A DNA stretch of 64,000 bases, taken from assembly GCF_041146795.1 (NCBI RefSeq), contig NC_135175.1, positions 24,033,075-24,097,074 on the forward strand. The letters run 5' to 3'. Numbering within the stretch: position 1 is the first letter of the stretch; each line of letters starts with the position of its first letter. This document shows, piece by piece, positions 44,701 to 55,400 of this stretch. The notes beneath the pieces are model-generated. The model saw nothing but the letters and a program-made list of their open reading frames with translations, ran no database searches and was not told where the DNA came from. The position numbers and the translations under genes were made by a program. The DNA is from Maylandia zebra (lineage: Eukaryota; Chordata; Actinopteri; Cichliformes; Cichlidae).

Positions 44701-45163
44701 TCATACTTTCCATTACTGAAACATTGAATAATGACAATGAAGCATTGCAAAAGAACATTCATGTCATACTTGAGCATGCTGAAGTCCACTCAAGGGACAG
44801 AGAGCTGCTTGCCTCACACACAGGAGGTCTCATACGGTCATGAAACAGTGAAGCTCTTGGCAGCACAAAGAGAAAACTAATGATATGTTTGGATGGTTAC
44901 TCCATCAACATAATGTAAGTGAATCATTTCAACATTTCAGAAAACAAAGGGCGTCATTGTAGAAGTGTTTGCCATCCTCTAATTTATTCTGTTAGATTAC
45001 AGTGATAGTGGAAAGGAGCGTGGCGGGCAGCTTGTTTTACCTTTATATCCAAGTATAGCAACAGCGATGGTGAGGAGTGTACACAGCACATAGAGCAGAG
45101 CTATGGAGGTCTTCAGTGCCCATTCATTCTTACACTTCGTGCACTGGGTGCCCTCCTGGATTC
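32432..45163 (-). CDS. colec12: COLEC12 (CL-P1/SRCL), collectin scavenger receptor, partial at 5' end
   Basis: The exons, in transcript order, are 45163-45041, 37425-37339, 37229-36186, 36062-35565, 34844-34708, 34620-34511 and 32618-32432, giving 727 aa in continuous phase (human 742). The order matches a type II surface receptor: short tail with a Cys pair (CTKC), one membrane segment, coiled-coil stalk with many NxS/T sites, 47 uninterrupted Gly-X-Y triplets, and a C-type lectin domain. The lectin domain has QPD (galactose-type), a WND calcium motif and the conserved cysteines. Family members bind and internalise oxidised LDL, microbes and galactose-type glycans such as Lewis x. [12 protein letters not shown] and VDDTSQAI are near identical to human. 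The first roughly 20 codons were not found in 45164-64000. SCARA3/5 are excluded because they lack this lectin domain. Confidence 0.94.
32989..33541. mobile_element. Nested element with long inverted ends and a minisatellite
   Basis: The ends are CGGTGGCCCCTAGAGACAAA at 32989 and its inverted match TTTGTCTCTAGGGGCCACCG ending at 33541. The inverted similarity continues inward for about 20 bp (CACGTACAAACTCCAAA against the inverse of TTTGAAGTTTGTATGTG). The flanks (AAATATATG left, TAAATATAC right) suggest but do not prove a target duplication. It sits wholly inside hAT family C. There is no coding capacity; the superfamily is unresolved. Confidence 0.75.
33285..33525. repeat. Minisatellite built on GTACGTGTTTTGGAGTTT-like units
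   Basis: A dozen or so imperfect units of about 18-19 bp (GTACGTGTTTTGGAGTTT, with ATGCTTCAGAGTTC variants) end in the inner part of the right terminal repeat of the nested element. The open frame over it (repeats of VLEFV, LLSFY) is a by-product of the repeats. Confidence 0.85.
34511..34620 (-). CDS. colec12: COLEC12 lectin-domain exon 2
   Basis: 110 nt encoding [20 protein letters not shown], then [17 protein letters not shown], with the WIGL-type core (FWMGLTD). The acceptor is TGACCTCAG|AAATGG. The donor TTAC|GTCAGT has the uncommon +3 C but keeps phase with the last exon. Confidence 0.92.
34708..34844 (-). CDS. colec12: COLEC12 lectin-domain exon 1
   Basis: 137 nt encoding [18 protein letters not shown], then [19 protein letters not shown] and IINDMEEQ: the N-terminal half of the C-type lectin fold with the first disulfide cysteines. 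The acceptor is ATCTTGCAG|GATG and the donor CAG|GTGAGT. Confidence 0.94.
35155..35385. repeat. Foldback (palindromic) repeat in COLEC12 intron
   Basis: The left arm contains CCAGGCCCGAGGGCCGG, GTCCTGCAGGTTTTAGAT and, further in, CTTCAAGTTCTCCAGAAGTC. The right arm carries inverted versions (ATCTAAAACCTGCAGGACAC, CCCTCGAGGCCTGGAGTTTG). The whole unit is an imperfect palindrome of about 220 bp, of a type dispersed in fish genomes and best seen as a MITE. The flanks (about TTAGACCA and GCAGACCC) are a poor 8-bp match. Confidence 0.7.
35565..36062 (-). CDS. colec12: COLEC12 collagen-like exon
   Basis: 498 nt encoding 47 consecutive Gly-X-Y triplets (141 residues), then a 25-residue linker ([20 protein letters not shown]…). 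It includes basic triplets ([20 protein letters not shown]) of the kind thought to bind polyanionic scavenger ligands. The acceptor is TTGTTTCAG|GTCC and the donor CCAG|GTATGA. Confidence 0.96.
36186..37229 (-). CDS. colec12: COLEC12 large coiled-coil stalk exon
   Basis: 1044 nt in one exon. Heptad-like coiled coil with many potential N-glycosylation sites (NTT, NGS, NLT, NTS, NDS, NIS, NNS, NFT). Family hallmarks are [26 protein letters not shown] and [15 protein letters not shown]. The donor AAGG|GTATGA splits a Gly codon completed by the collagen exon. Confidence 0.96.
37339..37425 (-). CDS. colec12: COLEC12 stalk exon, 87 nt
   Basis: It encodes [18 protein letters not shown], then [11 protein letters not shown], the start of the coiled-coil stalk. 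The acceptor is TCTTTACAG|TGG and the donor CTAG|GTATGT. The junction codon with the next exon is G|AT (Asp), as in other vertebrate sequences. Confidence 0.93.
37853..37860. repeat. Short poly-G tract
   Basis: A short G homopolymer in a GC-rich part of the COLEC12 intron that spans 37426-45040. Noted because such tracts are prone to assembly error. Confidence 0.5.
38685..38718. repeat. (CA)n microsatellite
   Basis: About 16 CA units in a COLEC12 intron. Confidence 0.9.
40190..42330 (+). mobile_element. Rearranged L2/CR1-like LINE, 3' truncated, with internal deletion
   Basis: The ORF1 part (about 40220-40996, one frameshift near 40600) has a CxxC...CxxC finger (CSLCQ, CNKC), a short coiled coil ([16 protein letters not shown]) and an SGNH-esterase-like region ([21 protein letters not shown]), the arrangement known in CR1/L2-clade ORF1. 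The ORF2 part (41037-42330) is open for about 430 codons. It has the endonuclease C-terminal half ([32 protein letters not shown]) and the start of the reverse transcriptase, stopping at VLANYRPIS. The start of the endonuclease and all of the RT from the palm onward are missing. It lies in the COLEC12 intron, antisense to the gene. Confidence 0.85.
42920..43977 (+). mobile_element. hAT element with BED zinc-finger remnant, nested in Tc1
   Basis: The element proper is 42928-43969 (1042 bp), with ends TAGGGATGGGTA and TACCCATCCCTA, flanked by the exact 8-bp duplication GTCATGGA (42920-42927 and 43970-43977). Around 43160-43290, frames read [30 protein letters not shown]: a BED finger of the ZBED/hAT transposase type, broken by a frameshift. 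The rest of the transposase is deleted. The right sub-terminal part repeats TTTAAGCACCG three times (about 43870-43910), likely binding repeats. Confidence 0.92.
43160..43290 (+). pseudogene. BED-type zinc-finger fragment of hAT transposase
   Basis: The C-x2-C pair (AACNKCFK) and the H-x(3-5)-H type ending (MKHLATH) fit the BED consensus, with one frame change between them. No downstream catalytic RNase-H-like domain is present. A Ser/Asp-rich piece ([16 protein letters not shown]) follows at 43459-43510. Confidence 0.7.
45041..45163 (-). CDS. colec12: COLEC12 membrane-anchor exon
   Basis: 123 nt encoding [19 protein letters not shown], then [20 protein letters not shown]: a juxtamembrane CxxC and the single transmembrane helix. 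The acceptor is TTTACGCAG|GAATC and the donor AAAG|GTAAAA. Confidence 0.93.
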
Positions 45164-46852
45164 CTGCGTAAAAACATGAAAGAATACCAAATGAGTCAAT
45201 ACACTTTGCTTCCTATGGAGCATTTTTCTGAATCAGAAATGCCTAAAGTGTGTAGGTGGAGTTTGGTGTTCGCTAAGGACTCCAGGAGGCCCACATCTGG
45301 ATAAACAGCACTGGAGACTACATTAAAGAGGCCAGCTCTTCCCTCGGGGGTCCTGGTGGAGAAGCGACACAAAAACAATCCCCCCCACTGACTTGTTTAG
45401 ACTCAGCGACATGCTTATTTTCCTGAACTTAGTCTTCTCTCAGCAAACTGCCTCTCTTTCAGTCGCCTTGTGTGAAAAGATTTCTTCCCAGAGAAACGGA
45501 GGCAAACGGTGTGTAGGTTTTTTTTTTTTAAATGCAGTGTCAGGACTGTGGAATGAAATTAGGGGCCCTTAGCGTGTGGGGACACTTTTGGAATATTCCT
45601 TTTCAAGGATATTTTTCATGACAGATGAGTGGTGAGCTCTACAGTGCTGACGGGAACACAGCTGTTTTCATTTTCAGTTCAGGGAGTGTGTGTGTGTGTA
45701 AAGGTTGGGAATGTAGCGTGTGAGTGTGTGTGAATTTTGTGTTTTGGGGGGTGGGGGGGGTGTATTTGCTTTTCATGTACCTGGAATAAAAATTTTTATA
45801 AAGGAATACAAGATATATTCAGATTAACAGTCAGTTCCCATCATACGTGGATCTGTAAAGTGCAAGAATCACTTAGTGCCAAAGGTTTAACCACACATTG
45901 CGCTCGAGTGTGTTTTATATGGTGAGGTAATTCTTAAATAAACTAAAAATCCAGCTCCGATTGGATCCTCAGTGTCCCACTGGGAGTTTCGATGCCAAAG
46001 TTAACAACATCATTTATTCTTATTGGTGTGAAGGGATTTTTTGTAAGATCACTGATTGTTAGACCTCAGTCAAAGACCGTGTCAAGTTGGAGAGGAGGTG
46101 GAACACCTGGTCAACCTCAACAGGAGATTTACTGTAAAGAGTACAAGCAAGTGATGGATGAAACTGAAAAAGGGGGTTCTAGATGTAATCGTTCCATGCG
46201 ATTGATTCTGTGCAAACTCAAATGACACCTCCATTACCTCACTGACCAGCAAGAAGACCTACTTTACTTCATATGCCTTAAGGTGCACTCAGTGTATCGG
46301 GCCAGTACCCACACTGTTAAAAGCATATCTTCAGTGGAGGTAAACCAACAAATCAGCCAAGCTGTTTTAACCTGTTGTAGAGTTTGGGATGTTCGCGGTA
46401 GATCTTTTGGATCCCGGTGGTTGCAAATTGGGAGGTCCATGAATTGGACTTGACTGGAATTTGTCAACTATTACAAACCTTTGGGTTCTGGCATTTATGA
46501 TGATGTAATGATACAATGACACATGCCACCTACCAAAAAATTGCCACCCCCAGTGGCCCTTAATGAAGGCCTCCCCTAGCAGGACCCCTTCCCACTGTAA
46601 AATCTGCTCAGGAAAGGTTTGAGGGACGGATCAAAGAAGCCAAGTATTCATACAGCCTCCACATTTCCCACATCACAATGTACTCACATAGCACTGAGGC
46701 CTCACGTAGCAACCTACAGCAACCAGGATCCACTGCCAACATCCTGGTACCTAATACCAGAGAACACCCACAGAGATCTCCTTTCTGAGTCAGGGCTGTT
46801 TAGGCAGTACAAGGTGACTTATACATTAAAAAGTAAGAGGCTGACTGGTGTA
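45164..46852. other. COLEC12 upstream intron (inferred), no gene
   Basis: I found no exon here. G-rich and TG-rich simple stretches occur at 45685-45770. The open frames present have no family likeness. Confidence 0.45.
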
Positions 46853-47335
46853 TGACTTATCATACATTGTCATTTCAACCATGTACAGTGGTACAGTACA
46901 GAGTGAAACGAGACAGCATTCCTCTGAGAGCCTGGTGTTACACATGACATATAACAGACAATCAACACGGGACTACGTAAAAGTGCAATGTGCAAAAATT
47001 GCAAAAAAAAAAAAAGACAAGACAGTGCAACACTAGACCGAACAGGATGATGGCGTGAATGCTGTAAGTGTCCGTGATGGAGGGAAGAGAGGGTACTGCA
47101 ATCCACCTTTACAATATCAGACAGTGATGCAGCTGCTCAGGACGCTCTCGATAGTCTCTCTGTTGAACGTGGTGAGAATGGATGGAGGGAGATGGGCTTA
47201 TCTCAGCTTCAGCAGGAAGTAGAGGCGCAGTTGGGCCTTCTTAGTTATGGAGCTGGTGTTGAGAGACCAGGAGAGGTTCTCCGCCAGGTGGACACCAAGG
47301 AATTTGGTGCTCTTGACGACGATTATAAGTAATAA
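46853..47335 (-). mobile_element. LINE 3' end (RT C-terminus plus 3' UTR), minus strand
   Basis: The reverse complement of 47335-47070 reads VVKSTKFLGVHLAENLSWSL, then [20 protein letters not shown], then after a stop [20 protein letters not shown] and SSCITV. This is the C-terminal region downstream of the RT in a common fish LINE family. The remaining part to 46853 is its 3' UTR, ending in GGTTGAAATGACAATGTATG. It is 5' truncated at about 47335, carries at least two stops, and is in the same orientation as COLEC12. Confidence 0.8.
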
Positions 47336-49734
47336 GCATCAACATTACCAATATCCTTTTTTCATTTACTTTTTCCTTAAGGGAAAGACAATCCCTGAGC
47401 TATAGATATATAATTTTACCACTGGGATTTTTTCTTTTGTTGCACAGATATTAATGTTCAAATTTTAAAGTTTATGGCCATACCTGTGGTGATCTTCTTT
47501 CTGAGGAAATTATAATTTAAACAAAAAGGTTTTTATTTGAATTGCACTTTGTCTTTACTAAATGTGAAGAGATTAAAAAACACTCAATTTTAAGAACTGT
47601 TTATGAGTATTTATTTATTTATTTGCAGGATCCTGAAGCAGTTAATTGACTTCTTCCAATTTCTTCCAATTAACTTCACACCTAAAAACATTCTTTGCTC
47701 ACCACCAACTTCTAAGAAAGCATCTGTCTGATTTCATGCGGTAGCTTTTGGATTTTTTTTTTTTTTTGCAGGAAACGATACAGGTGAGAACAATTAGTCT
47801 GAATAAAATCAGTTAAGTTGCATCATAGTAAAACTGCTAACACAGAAGAGTCTGTAAATGTGAAGCAAACTATAGAGATTTGGCAGTTTTTAAAATGCTT
47901 TTGTTCCTGATCCAAACTTTACTCTCTCAACTTAAACAGAGAAGATTTATGTTTTCAACTCAAAACTGTACCATAAAAAAATGGCCTTGAGCATTTGTTT
48001 CCAACGATGACAACACAGAAGCCCATAAATCTTGTCGAAGTGTTTCAAAGCAAGACGTTTTTAAGAAAAATCAGTAACTTGTGACTCTCGTCTTGCCAAA
48101 ATATTCACTTCTTTTCATTCTGTGGCCACAGAAAGATTAGGAAAGTGTGACATGAGTCAAAGAAATGAGAGAAAACTGTGGAAACTGCAGTACTCAGGCA
48201 GGTTAAGAGCCTTGTTTGCCTTCTTATGTGTATTAGCAGGTTTTCATGCCTGGAACATGTTAATCTTTTCAAAAACACAGGTCCGGTTCAGGGCACGGAG
48301 CGAAAGTGATTACCGCATCAGGAGTTACCAAAGTCTTTCCTCGGCTTGGTTTAACTGTAAGCAGAGAAGTGCACTCTGGGAATATGGCCATGATAAATGA
48401 TTGCCTTTTCTGAATCATTCATAACTGCTGGCATGTTTGAAGTGTCAGCTCGTGCAAACTTCCCCAATGAAGTGAGCACATCAGTTCATCAGCTCACAGT
48501 AATCAAAGTGCTGCTGTTCCAATCCAAACAAGCTGACAGTGTTTACAAATCTGCTGCGCTGAAATGATACCAAAACACTTTGTAAGTGTATGAACTATTG
48601 CACAGGCTAAACTCTTTTCCATCTCAGTGCACCCCTGATTGATGAGCTTCAGATGCTCCGTGGATTAAGTGGAGAATTTCAAATTTGACAGCTGCCGTGA
48701 CACAAAACACGTGGCAAACATCACAATAGGAAAGGAGAGACTTCGGTTTCACAGCTAATTTACAAGAACAAAGAGAAAAGACATCAGATGGAAAAGCTTA
48801 AACCTGAGTGTCCACACATGAGTGAACTGTCCAGTTCAGAGGTCATAGCGTGCCTGCTGATTATTTTCCAGTGGGTCACTTCCTGGATAATCGGCTTGTT
48901 TTTTTCTTTTTATTTGTGTGTCAACTGTCCATCTTTTTTTACAGCTGGATTCCATAAACGTGAATCATCAGCACAGGACAAACTAAAGCAGATACACTTC
49001 TAACTGGCTTGTGTTGACTCAGTAGCAGAAGCTACATTACCCTCGGGGCTAGAAGTAAAATCTTTCACTTTCCTAAGAACTCAGAGATTTCACATTTTTT
49101 TAGTTCAACCCAACCAAATGGCCAACGTGCAACTGAGAAAAAATTACAAGTTTACCTTGTGACAGGCTATGTTTAATGTGAAACACAAATCCTACCATCA
49201 GTATCCACTCTCCCTCCAAAGGCTATGACTACATTGGCCAGCTGCAACATCACCACCAAGGTGTGTCCACCATAACATATCTAGTTTCTATTGTCACAGT
49301 TTCCATTGGGCCTGCACATAAATTGGTCACATTGCACGCCAGCTCTGTGTCCTCAGAGGTCATGGCCACTTTGCACACGTTATGAGATCAGGACAATTTG
49401 AAGAAGCATTTAATTGGATAATTCCAAATAAATGCAAGGACAAGTTTCTTATTAATTAAAGAGCTCCGCTTTCTTTCATTTATTTTCTCTGAAGATAATG
49501 CGTGTGTTGTCTTACTGTTGCAAGCAAATAAAACCAGCTGTTCACCTCACAGCAGCTCTTTGTGAAGTTTTCTGAGGCATACCGCTCCTTGAATCGAGGT
49601 AGATGTTAGGGTTTTTACAATAGTCAAATCAAGGACAAGAAAACTCGGTTTCCTTTAGAAAAGGCATTGTTTTGTTAACTACAAATAACTGCCTGGAGGC
49701 ATTTTTGCAATGGTCACAAGTGACAAAACAAAAA
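47336..49734. other. COLEC12 upstream intron (inferred), no gene
   Basis: AT-rich, with poly-T tracts (for example 47753-47767). No supported exon, RNA gene or terminal repeats were recognised. Confidence 0.45.
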
Positions 49735-50010
49735 GGACTGCTAAGTATGTGGCAATCTGATATTTGGATCAGATATTAATACTGATACCGATACTGATCT
49801 AAAGGCTGGATCAGATAACGATTACATATCGATATTTCTGACTGATATCGGTGATGATATCTGATCCAGGTATCGATCAGATATTGCTAGTCTATTCAGT
49901 TCAGTTTGATGGTTTTGTGTTTAATTAATCATGGGACAGCGACAGCCAGTAACAGACCTAATATAGCGCGATAGAAGCTGTGTATATAGTCTGTACATAG
50001 CCCAACCATC
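49735..50010. repeat. Probable DNA-transposon-derived repeat rich in GATATC/ATCGAT palindromes
   Basis: The stretch 49755-49890 is packed with variants of GATCAGATAT, GATATCGG and ATCGATA in both orientations, the look of a sub-terminal region of a fish DNA transposon. No clear termini or target duplication. Confidence 0.35.
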
Positions 50011-51119
50011 AAGGCAAAAAGCCACCCTCCATGGGTTCTTTTGGGGTCTTATTCCTGATTTTAAAAAAAACAAAACGGAATTGTTGATTTTTGCTCCACA
50101 ATATTGAAAGATCTTGCAATTTAGCGTAAAAGGTTTCCTAAAGACAAAGAGTCATATCCACACTTTACCCAAATGAATAAAGTCTAAAGTATAACAACTG
50201 TCTGTTTGTGTGACAAGCAGACACAGGGAAATGAGTCAGTCACTACAAACAAGCTTTCACACATTCTCAAATGTCTGACACACTAACACAGCCCAGATGC
50301 ACGAAACCTAACAAATAAATAAAATATGGAGAGGTTTGCAGCTCAGCAAGCTTGTCTGTGCATATAGTCGGATCAGACCTGATAAATAGAAAAGTTTCTG
50401 GAGTGACAAATTTCTCAGTATGAGAGGAAGATGAACTTTCACGAGACAGTGGAAAAACACCACGAGCGTCAGGCTCCTTGACCACAGTTTACCATCAGAG
50501 ACTCCTTTAGTTTGGTTCCTCATCATTAAAGCGGACACCAGTTCGTCATCTTTCCCACTCGCCTACACAGTTAGACGCAGTCGGATCATACTGACCACAA
50601 CCACAAAAACAACCATCGGCCAGGATGCTCAGACCACAGGCTGACACCAACACTTTTACTGCTCATAGCAAAATATAAAGAATGATGCTCCAAACACAAA
50701 GGGCCTTACCAAAACAGGAAAAATACACTAGTGGGTTTTCAATGAGAAAGGATTCCCTTTGTCATCCTGTATGTTTCCAACAAAGTCATCCATTGTTTCT
50801 GTAAAACCTCTGAATTGGAACAATGTCCAGACAGTGTCCACCTTGGTGATAAAAAATGTATCCAAGCCTGCATCTTTCATCAGCCTCATTTCCTGAAACA
50901 AAGGATTACACAAACATCGTCTTTTTCATCTCAACATGGGCTCTGAAATGACAAAATAATGTCCAGGAGGCCACAGCTGATGCATGTGCCTTGTTCATTA
51001 AAACACCATGTTTATTTACTGTAAATAGCAGCAGGGACGCTATAGTAACGGCTGAGAACACAAAGCTGTGAGCTGAGGTCACACAAACTGTGATTTGGAT
51101 CCCTGCCTTGCTTAACATG
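50011..51119. other. COLEC12 upstream intron (inferred), no gene
   Basis: No supported exon. The minus-strand open frame at 50913-50728 (61 codons) has no flanking splice sites that fit COLEC12 and no family likeness. Confidence 0.4.
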
Positions 51120-51850
51120 CTCTCAAGCCCTTTCCAGGAACCAGAGTGCAGATCTACTCCAAAAGGGTAATCAGTGAATTATACCTGGCACCAAAGACAA
51201 AGAAAGGAGTTCAAGAAAAACGTCAGCTTCAGTGGAAGAAGCCTTCAAAGAAAAAAGGAGTTTTTTCACAAGACTGCATAGAGTCCTGTGAAAAACTAAG
51301 TGCATCCTTACTTCTTCCAAAGGAATTAAGAGGACAGTCAAATACACTTGATTAACATATCATCTGTAAGTGTGACCACCTCAATAAAAGCAGAGGTTTT
51401 GGCAGTTTGCTGGAAATTGTGGTGAAGATAAAGACTGAGCCTCAAATGGAGCTCTGAAAGGGAGAATGATGGAGAGCACAGATTTTAAACCATGTAAAGC
51501 ATAGGCTGATTGGCTCAAAGAAGGCAGGCAAGAAGATGATTAGACTAGAGCAATGATGTCAGTACTGAGATTGACAGCATGGGAAAGCAGTAGACGTGTA
51601 AAGAACAGAAAAGCAGCTTACGCAGAAGCTTCATATTCTACAGGCCTCAGTTAGCATGTTAAATGTTAAAGTTCATAAAGATACAACTAGAAAAGACAAA
51701 GCAAGGGCAGTTTATTTGGAAGGGGTGCCAGGAGAATATGGCATCACAGGTTAGTTTTGCAAAGCTGCATCTGTACACACCACAAGACCTCTAAAACAAC
51801 GGATTTAATGGATTAACTCTTAGTTTAGGACAATGCATCAGTTTGTTAGA
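51120..51850 (+). mobile_element. Decayed Tc1-like relic
   Basis: Two blocks match a fish Tc1 family by eye: the leader CAATAAAAGCAGAGGTTTTG followed by GGCAGTTTGCTGG (about 51381-51414), and the transposase part around 51690-51790 (TTATTTGGAAGGGGTGCCAG, then TTTTGCAAAGCTGCATCTG). No frame survives, and the terminal repeats cannot be placed. Confidence 0.5.
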
Positions 51851-52076
51851 GGACATAAATACACACTAACCAATGTATATCTATGAGTACAATATTGCTT
51901 CTGCTAGTTAAAAGTTTGCATGGACACCAGTGGATGTTGGATAAATTCAAACTTAAATGACAAAGCCACTTCTCAAGAGTGTTTTCACTACCAACTTTTT
52001 ATATACAGATGCTTGTTCAAGCTCCATGGTCGTTATATTTTAAACACACCGCTAACTAAGACAATTCACTCCTTTT

Positions 52077-52078
<2 letters not shown>

Positions 52079-52132
<54 letters not shown>
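52079..52132. repeat. (CA)n microsatellite
   Basis: About 26 CA units without interruption; likely length-polymorphic. Confidence 0.95.
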
Positions 52133-52133
<1 letters not shown>

Positions 52134-52395
52134 ATTTCAATTTACTGATGAGCCATGAAAAACTGTAAAATATTTTTCACTGCGTGCCAATACGTGTGTT
52201 TCCTGGTTTTTTTGTTTCTTCTAATCTGCCCTTCATTACTCAAACAGAAATAAGATGTTTTACAAGATCTCTGATACACTGTAATCTAAGCCAAGTTGTT
52301 TTACAGTCAGGAGGGAGATGATGGCCCAATGAATGAGTCATGCACTGCTCAGATTTCTCAGTGGCAAAGTGAGGGGGCCTGGACTGAATCATGTG

Positions 52396-52430
52396 TGTAA
52401 TGTGTGTTTGTGTGTGTGTGTGTGTGTGCA
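52396..52430. repeat. (TG)n microsatellite, interrupted
   Basis: TGTGTGTTTG followed by about ten TG units. Confidence 0.85.
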
Positions 52431-55400
52431 CGCGCTAACAAGTGCACTGGTGCATGACTTTCAGCTTTTGTAGCCATAACTGACTTTCAGGTACTTTTAG
52501 CTGCAGAAGAATCCCTGCTTGATGTACATACTTGCATATAAACAAATCAGCTTTAAACAGTTGCCTTCAACTTTGGAGATTTTGGAGGGGTTTAATGAGC
52601 TACCAAACAAAAGAATATTCACAAAAAGCTTTTTTCCTTTTGTTTCTACACCTAATACCACACTGTTAAAGGCACAGAGAACACCTTATGTCCTCCAACA
52701 TGTCCACTGTGCGTACTTTGAGGCTTTACCTGCCAATGATGCAATCAGAGGAAGTGCAGAATTAGGGCCAAAGGGTTGTGAGTTCATGGGATGGCTCTGG
52801 GGCCCAGCAGGAAACCAACACCATCCCAGCTTCATGTGTGGCCTGATTTAGGCTCCATCTCTTTTATTACATGTGATGGAAACCATACGGGAAAGGCGCT
52901 CACAGTTGTCAGTGACTGGGTCAACAGCAAAAGGAGGAGTAAAGACAATGAGGACAAGGCCAACGCTTCGTCACGAGAGGCTGAAATTGGAGAAAAGGTG
53001 AAATGTGAGGGGAAAAAAGAGCAAGAGAGAGAGTGAGAGAGGAGGCAGATGATTTAAAGATTTGAGAGGTGGAGAGAAAGCACTGATGGATGGCCTTTAA
53101 AAGCCAATAAATCCATGTTAGATTCAACCACCATGAGCCAAGAACCTCTCAGGGACCATGACACCGGCCACATCATCCACGTAAAAACTGGAGGAGAGGG
53201 GAAAAAGTGGTGCCTTTGTGGCAGGATATCGCTCACTGAGCTTTGTTTCAAATCTAACAAAAAACACTGTCAAAATATGAGGCAACCAAGATTACATCAC
53301 CCAGCAGCTCTCTGAGGCTCCATCAGTCTGTTGCCTCACCATGGGGGTGTGACAGGGAACTATTTTTTTCCACATAATCATCTAATTCATCTGTCAGACC
53401 TGCTGTTATGCAGAGACGTATTTAAAAGGAAACAGACACGATGCATTTTGCTGATAGCTAGTTGTATTTTGGCTTAATATGAGAAAAATACCAATAACAT
53501 CAAGTCCACGCTTTTGAGAGAAAACATTTCAGTTTCAGAAAATGTCTCAATGTGTCTGAAAGAAACGTGTCTCAAGGGACTGCGAGACAGAATGAAAAGC
53601 AGAATCATTTCATGCAGCTGAAATGATTGATTTTCTGGCCATTTGGTGGCAGCTGAAAACAATAAAATCTGAAATTATCCAATTTGAAAGTTGCTATGTA
53701 GAAGTGTTTACACACTCGACGGACACGGAATAAGAGCATCGGTGCTCAACAATCTACTTTGATCTTTACCTACTCCCGAAAGTCACACTCAAAGAAAGTG
53801 AAAAATTGATGGTTGCTCAGTAATTGCAATGAATTTTTTCCACTTTTGGCAACCAAAAGCAAGCAGTTGCAGCAATCGGCTGGAGTTTATACACACAAAC
53901 AGATGGGCAACATGTTGCAAGTATAGTTAAGGTCAGTCTGCACCAAATAATGCAACTTGTCTGTGATGGATCGTTGTGCAACAGGAGACTCGACTTGACT
54001 AGTTGCATTCTTGTTATATTCCTGTAAAGGCAAAAAGATCCATGCCGTTTTGTAGTTAAATGTATGCAACTATTTGTGGTGGGATTTTTGAATTACTGCT
54101 GTATGTACACAACAACAGATTTACAATCAATGGCAAAAATTGTGTGATATTTGCTGATTGATCACAAGCAGATTCCATGCAATTTCCAATTTGACCCCAT
54201 TTAATCACAAACTGATTGCAGACTTTTAGCCATTTTATCGCCATCTTCATGCATGCAAGACAGTGACTGAATACGAGTGGTTGCAGACCTGGTCCCTGTT
54301 TTTGAAGCAACCATTCTAAAGGCAATGAGAAGTCAGTTTTGCAATCATTTTGGTTGTGCCAAGGTCTCCACCCACTGTTTTTCTTTTAAGTGACATTAGC
54401 ATTAGCCGCTAGATGGTCATCAGTGTTCACGAGATAGAAACTCACCTTGTGTGGTTGCTACTTTGGTTGTTGGCTTGGTTTAATACAGCTTAATAACAGC
54501 AATATCTGGAGTAATGCTTTGCATGTTTAACACGGTCGGCATTTGAATATATTCAATATTAGTCAAATTGGAGATTTCACTAAATGCTTGTCTGATATTT
54601 TAGGACAGCTGTCCCTATGAAACATATTTCAGCTCAACTTTATTGCTGCTTCTTTTTCTTTTATTGCAAGTTCTTTACAGAGCAAGAGCCACATTTAGAT
54701 TAAAAAACTGTACAAGAGCTTGTGAGTGGCAACAGTGTTTGCTTGTTCTACCTCTGTCTGCCTGATGATGAGTGTCTAGTGAGGTCATAGACTACGTATA
54801 CAAGATTAATGTCACCCACTGGTTAGTACAGAACTTGATATTTTAAAACCTGATGTCACAAGCAAGAGGTGGATCTAAAGAAAGCAGAATACCGCTGTAC
54901 ACTTATATGGTAGAACTTGCCAATGACCAGGTAGGTCTTCCCTAAATTATACCCTCCTTTGTTGTTTATTTAACCCTAGAAGAGGCCATAATTACCAAAA
55001 TGAACATCGTGCTCTATTCTGTGAGACTTAAAATCAGAGATTGAGATGATAAAATCCTCAGGAAAGGGTTTCCCCAGGTCATAGATGAAGTGAGCAGTGA
55101 TTTTCCATCAAACTCCCAGAGAAGCCCCCTCTGCTGGCTATTAAAAGGAATGCAGTTTTAAGACTTCCCTTTCAGACCCAGTCTTACAAGCGTATAGAGG
55201 TAAAAGGCATCAAAATCCCTGCCGGAGCTGAGTTTATTATTATAAGTGACTTCTCTGCCAGTACATATAGACTAATTTATAATCCAAAAATACTCATTAG
55301 TGCAACTTCAGTGCAAAAGTAAGCTCATTCACTCAACAGAGCTTAAAAAATGAGCATGCCAAACTGGTCTTTACCCATCCTACGATAATGATGCCTCACC

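Noticed and set aside
50728-50913. 61-codon minus-strand open frame as a possible COLEC12 upstream exon
   Set aside because: It does not resemble the conserved N-terminal tail and has no fitting phase-1 donor.
52079-52132. Regular short repeats considered as a CRISPR-like array
   Set aside because: A dinucleotide microsatellite without spacers in an animal genome; no array structure anywhere in the window.
52463-52486. Minus-strand VSYGYKS, resembling the expected COLEC12 tail (…SFGYKRF)
   Set aside because: It is followed at once by a stop, no donor follows in the needed phase, and the surrounding residues do not match; a chance likeness.
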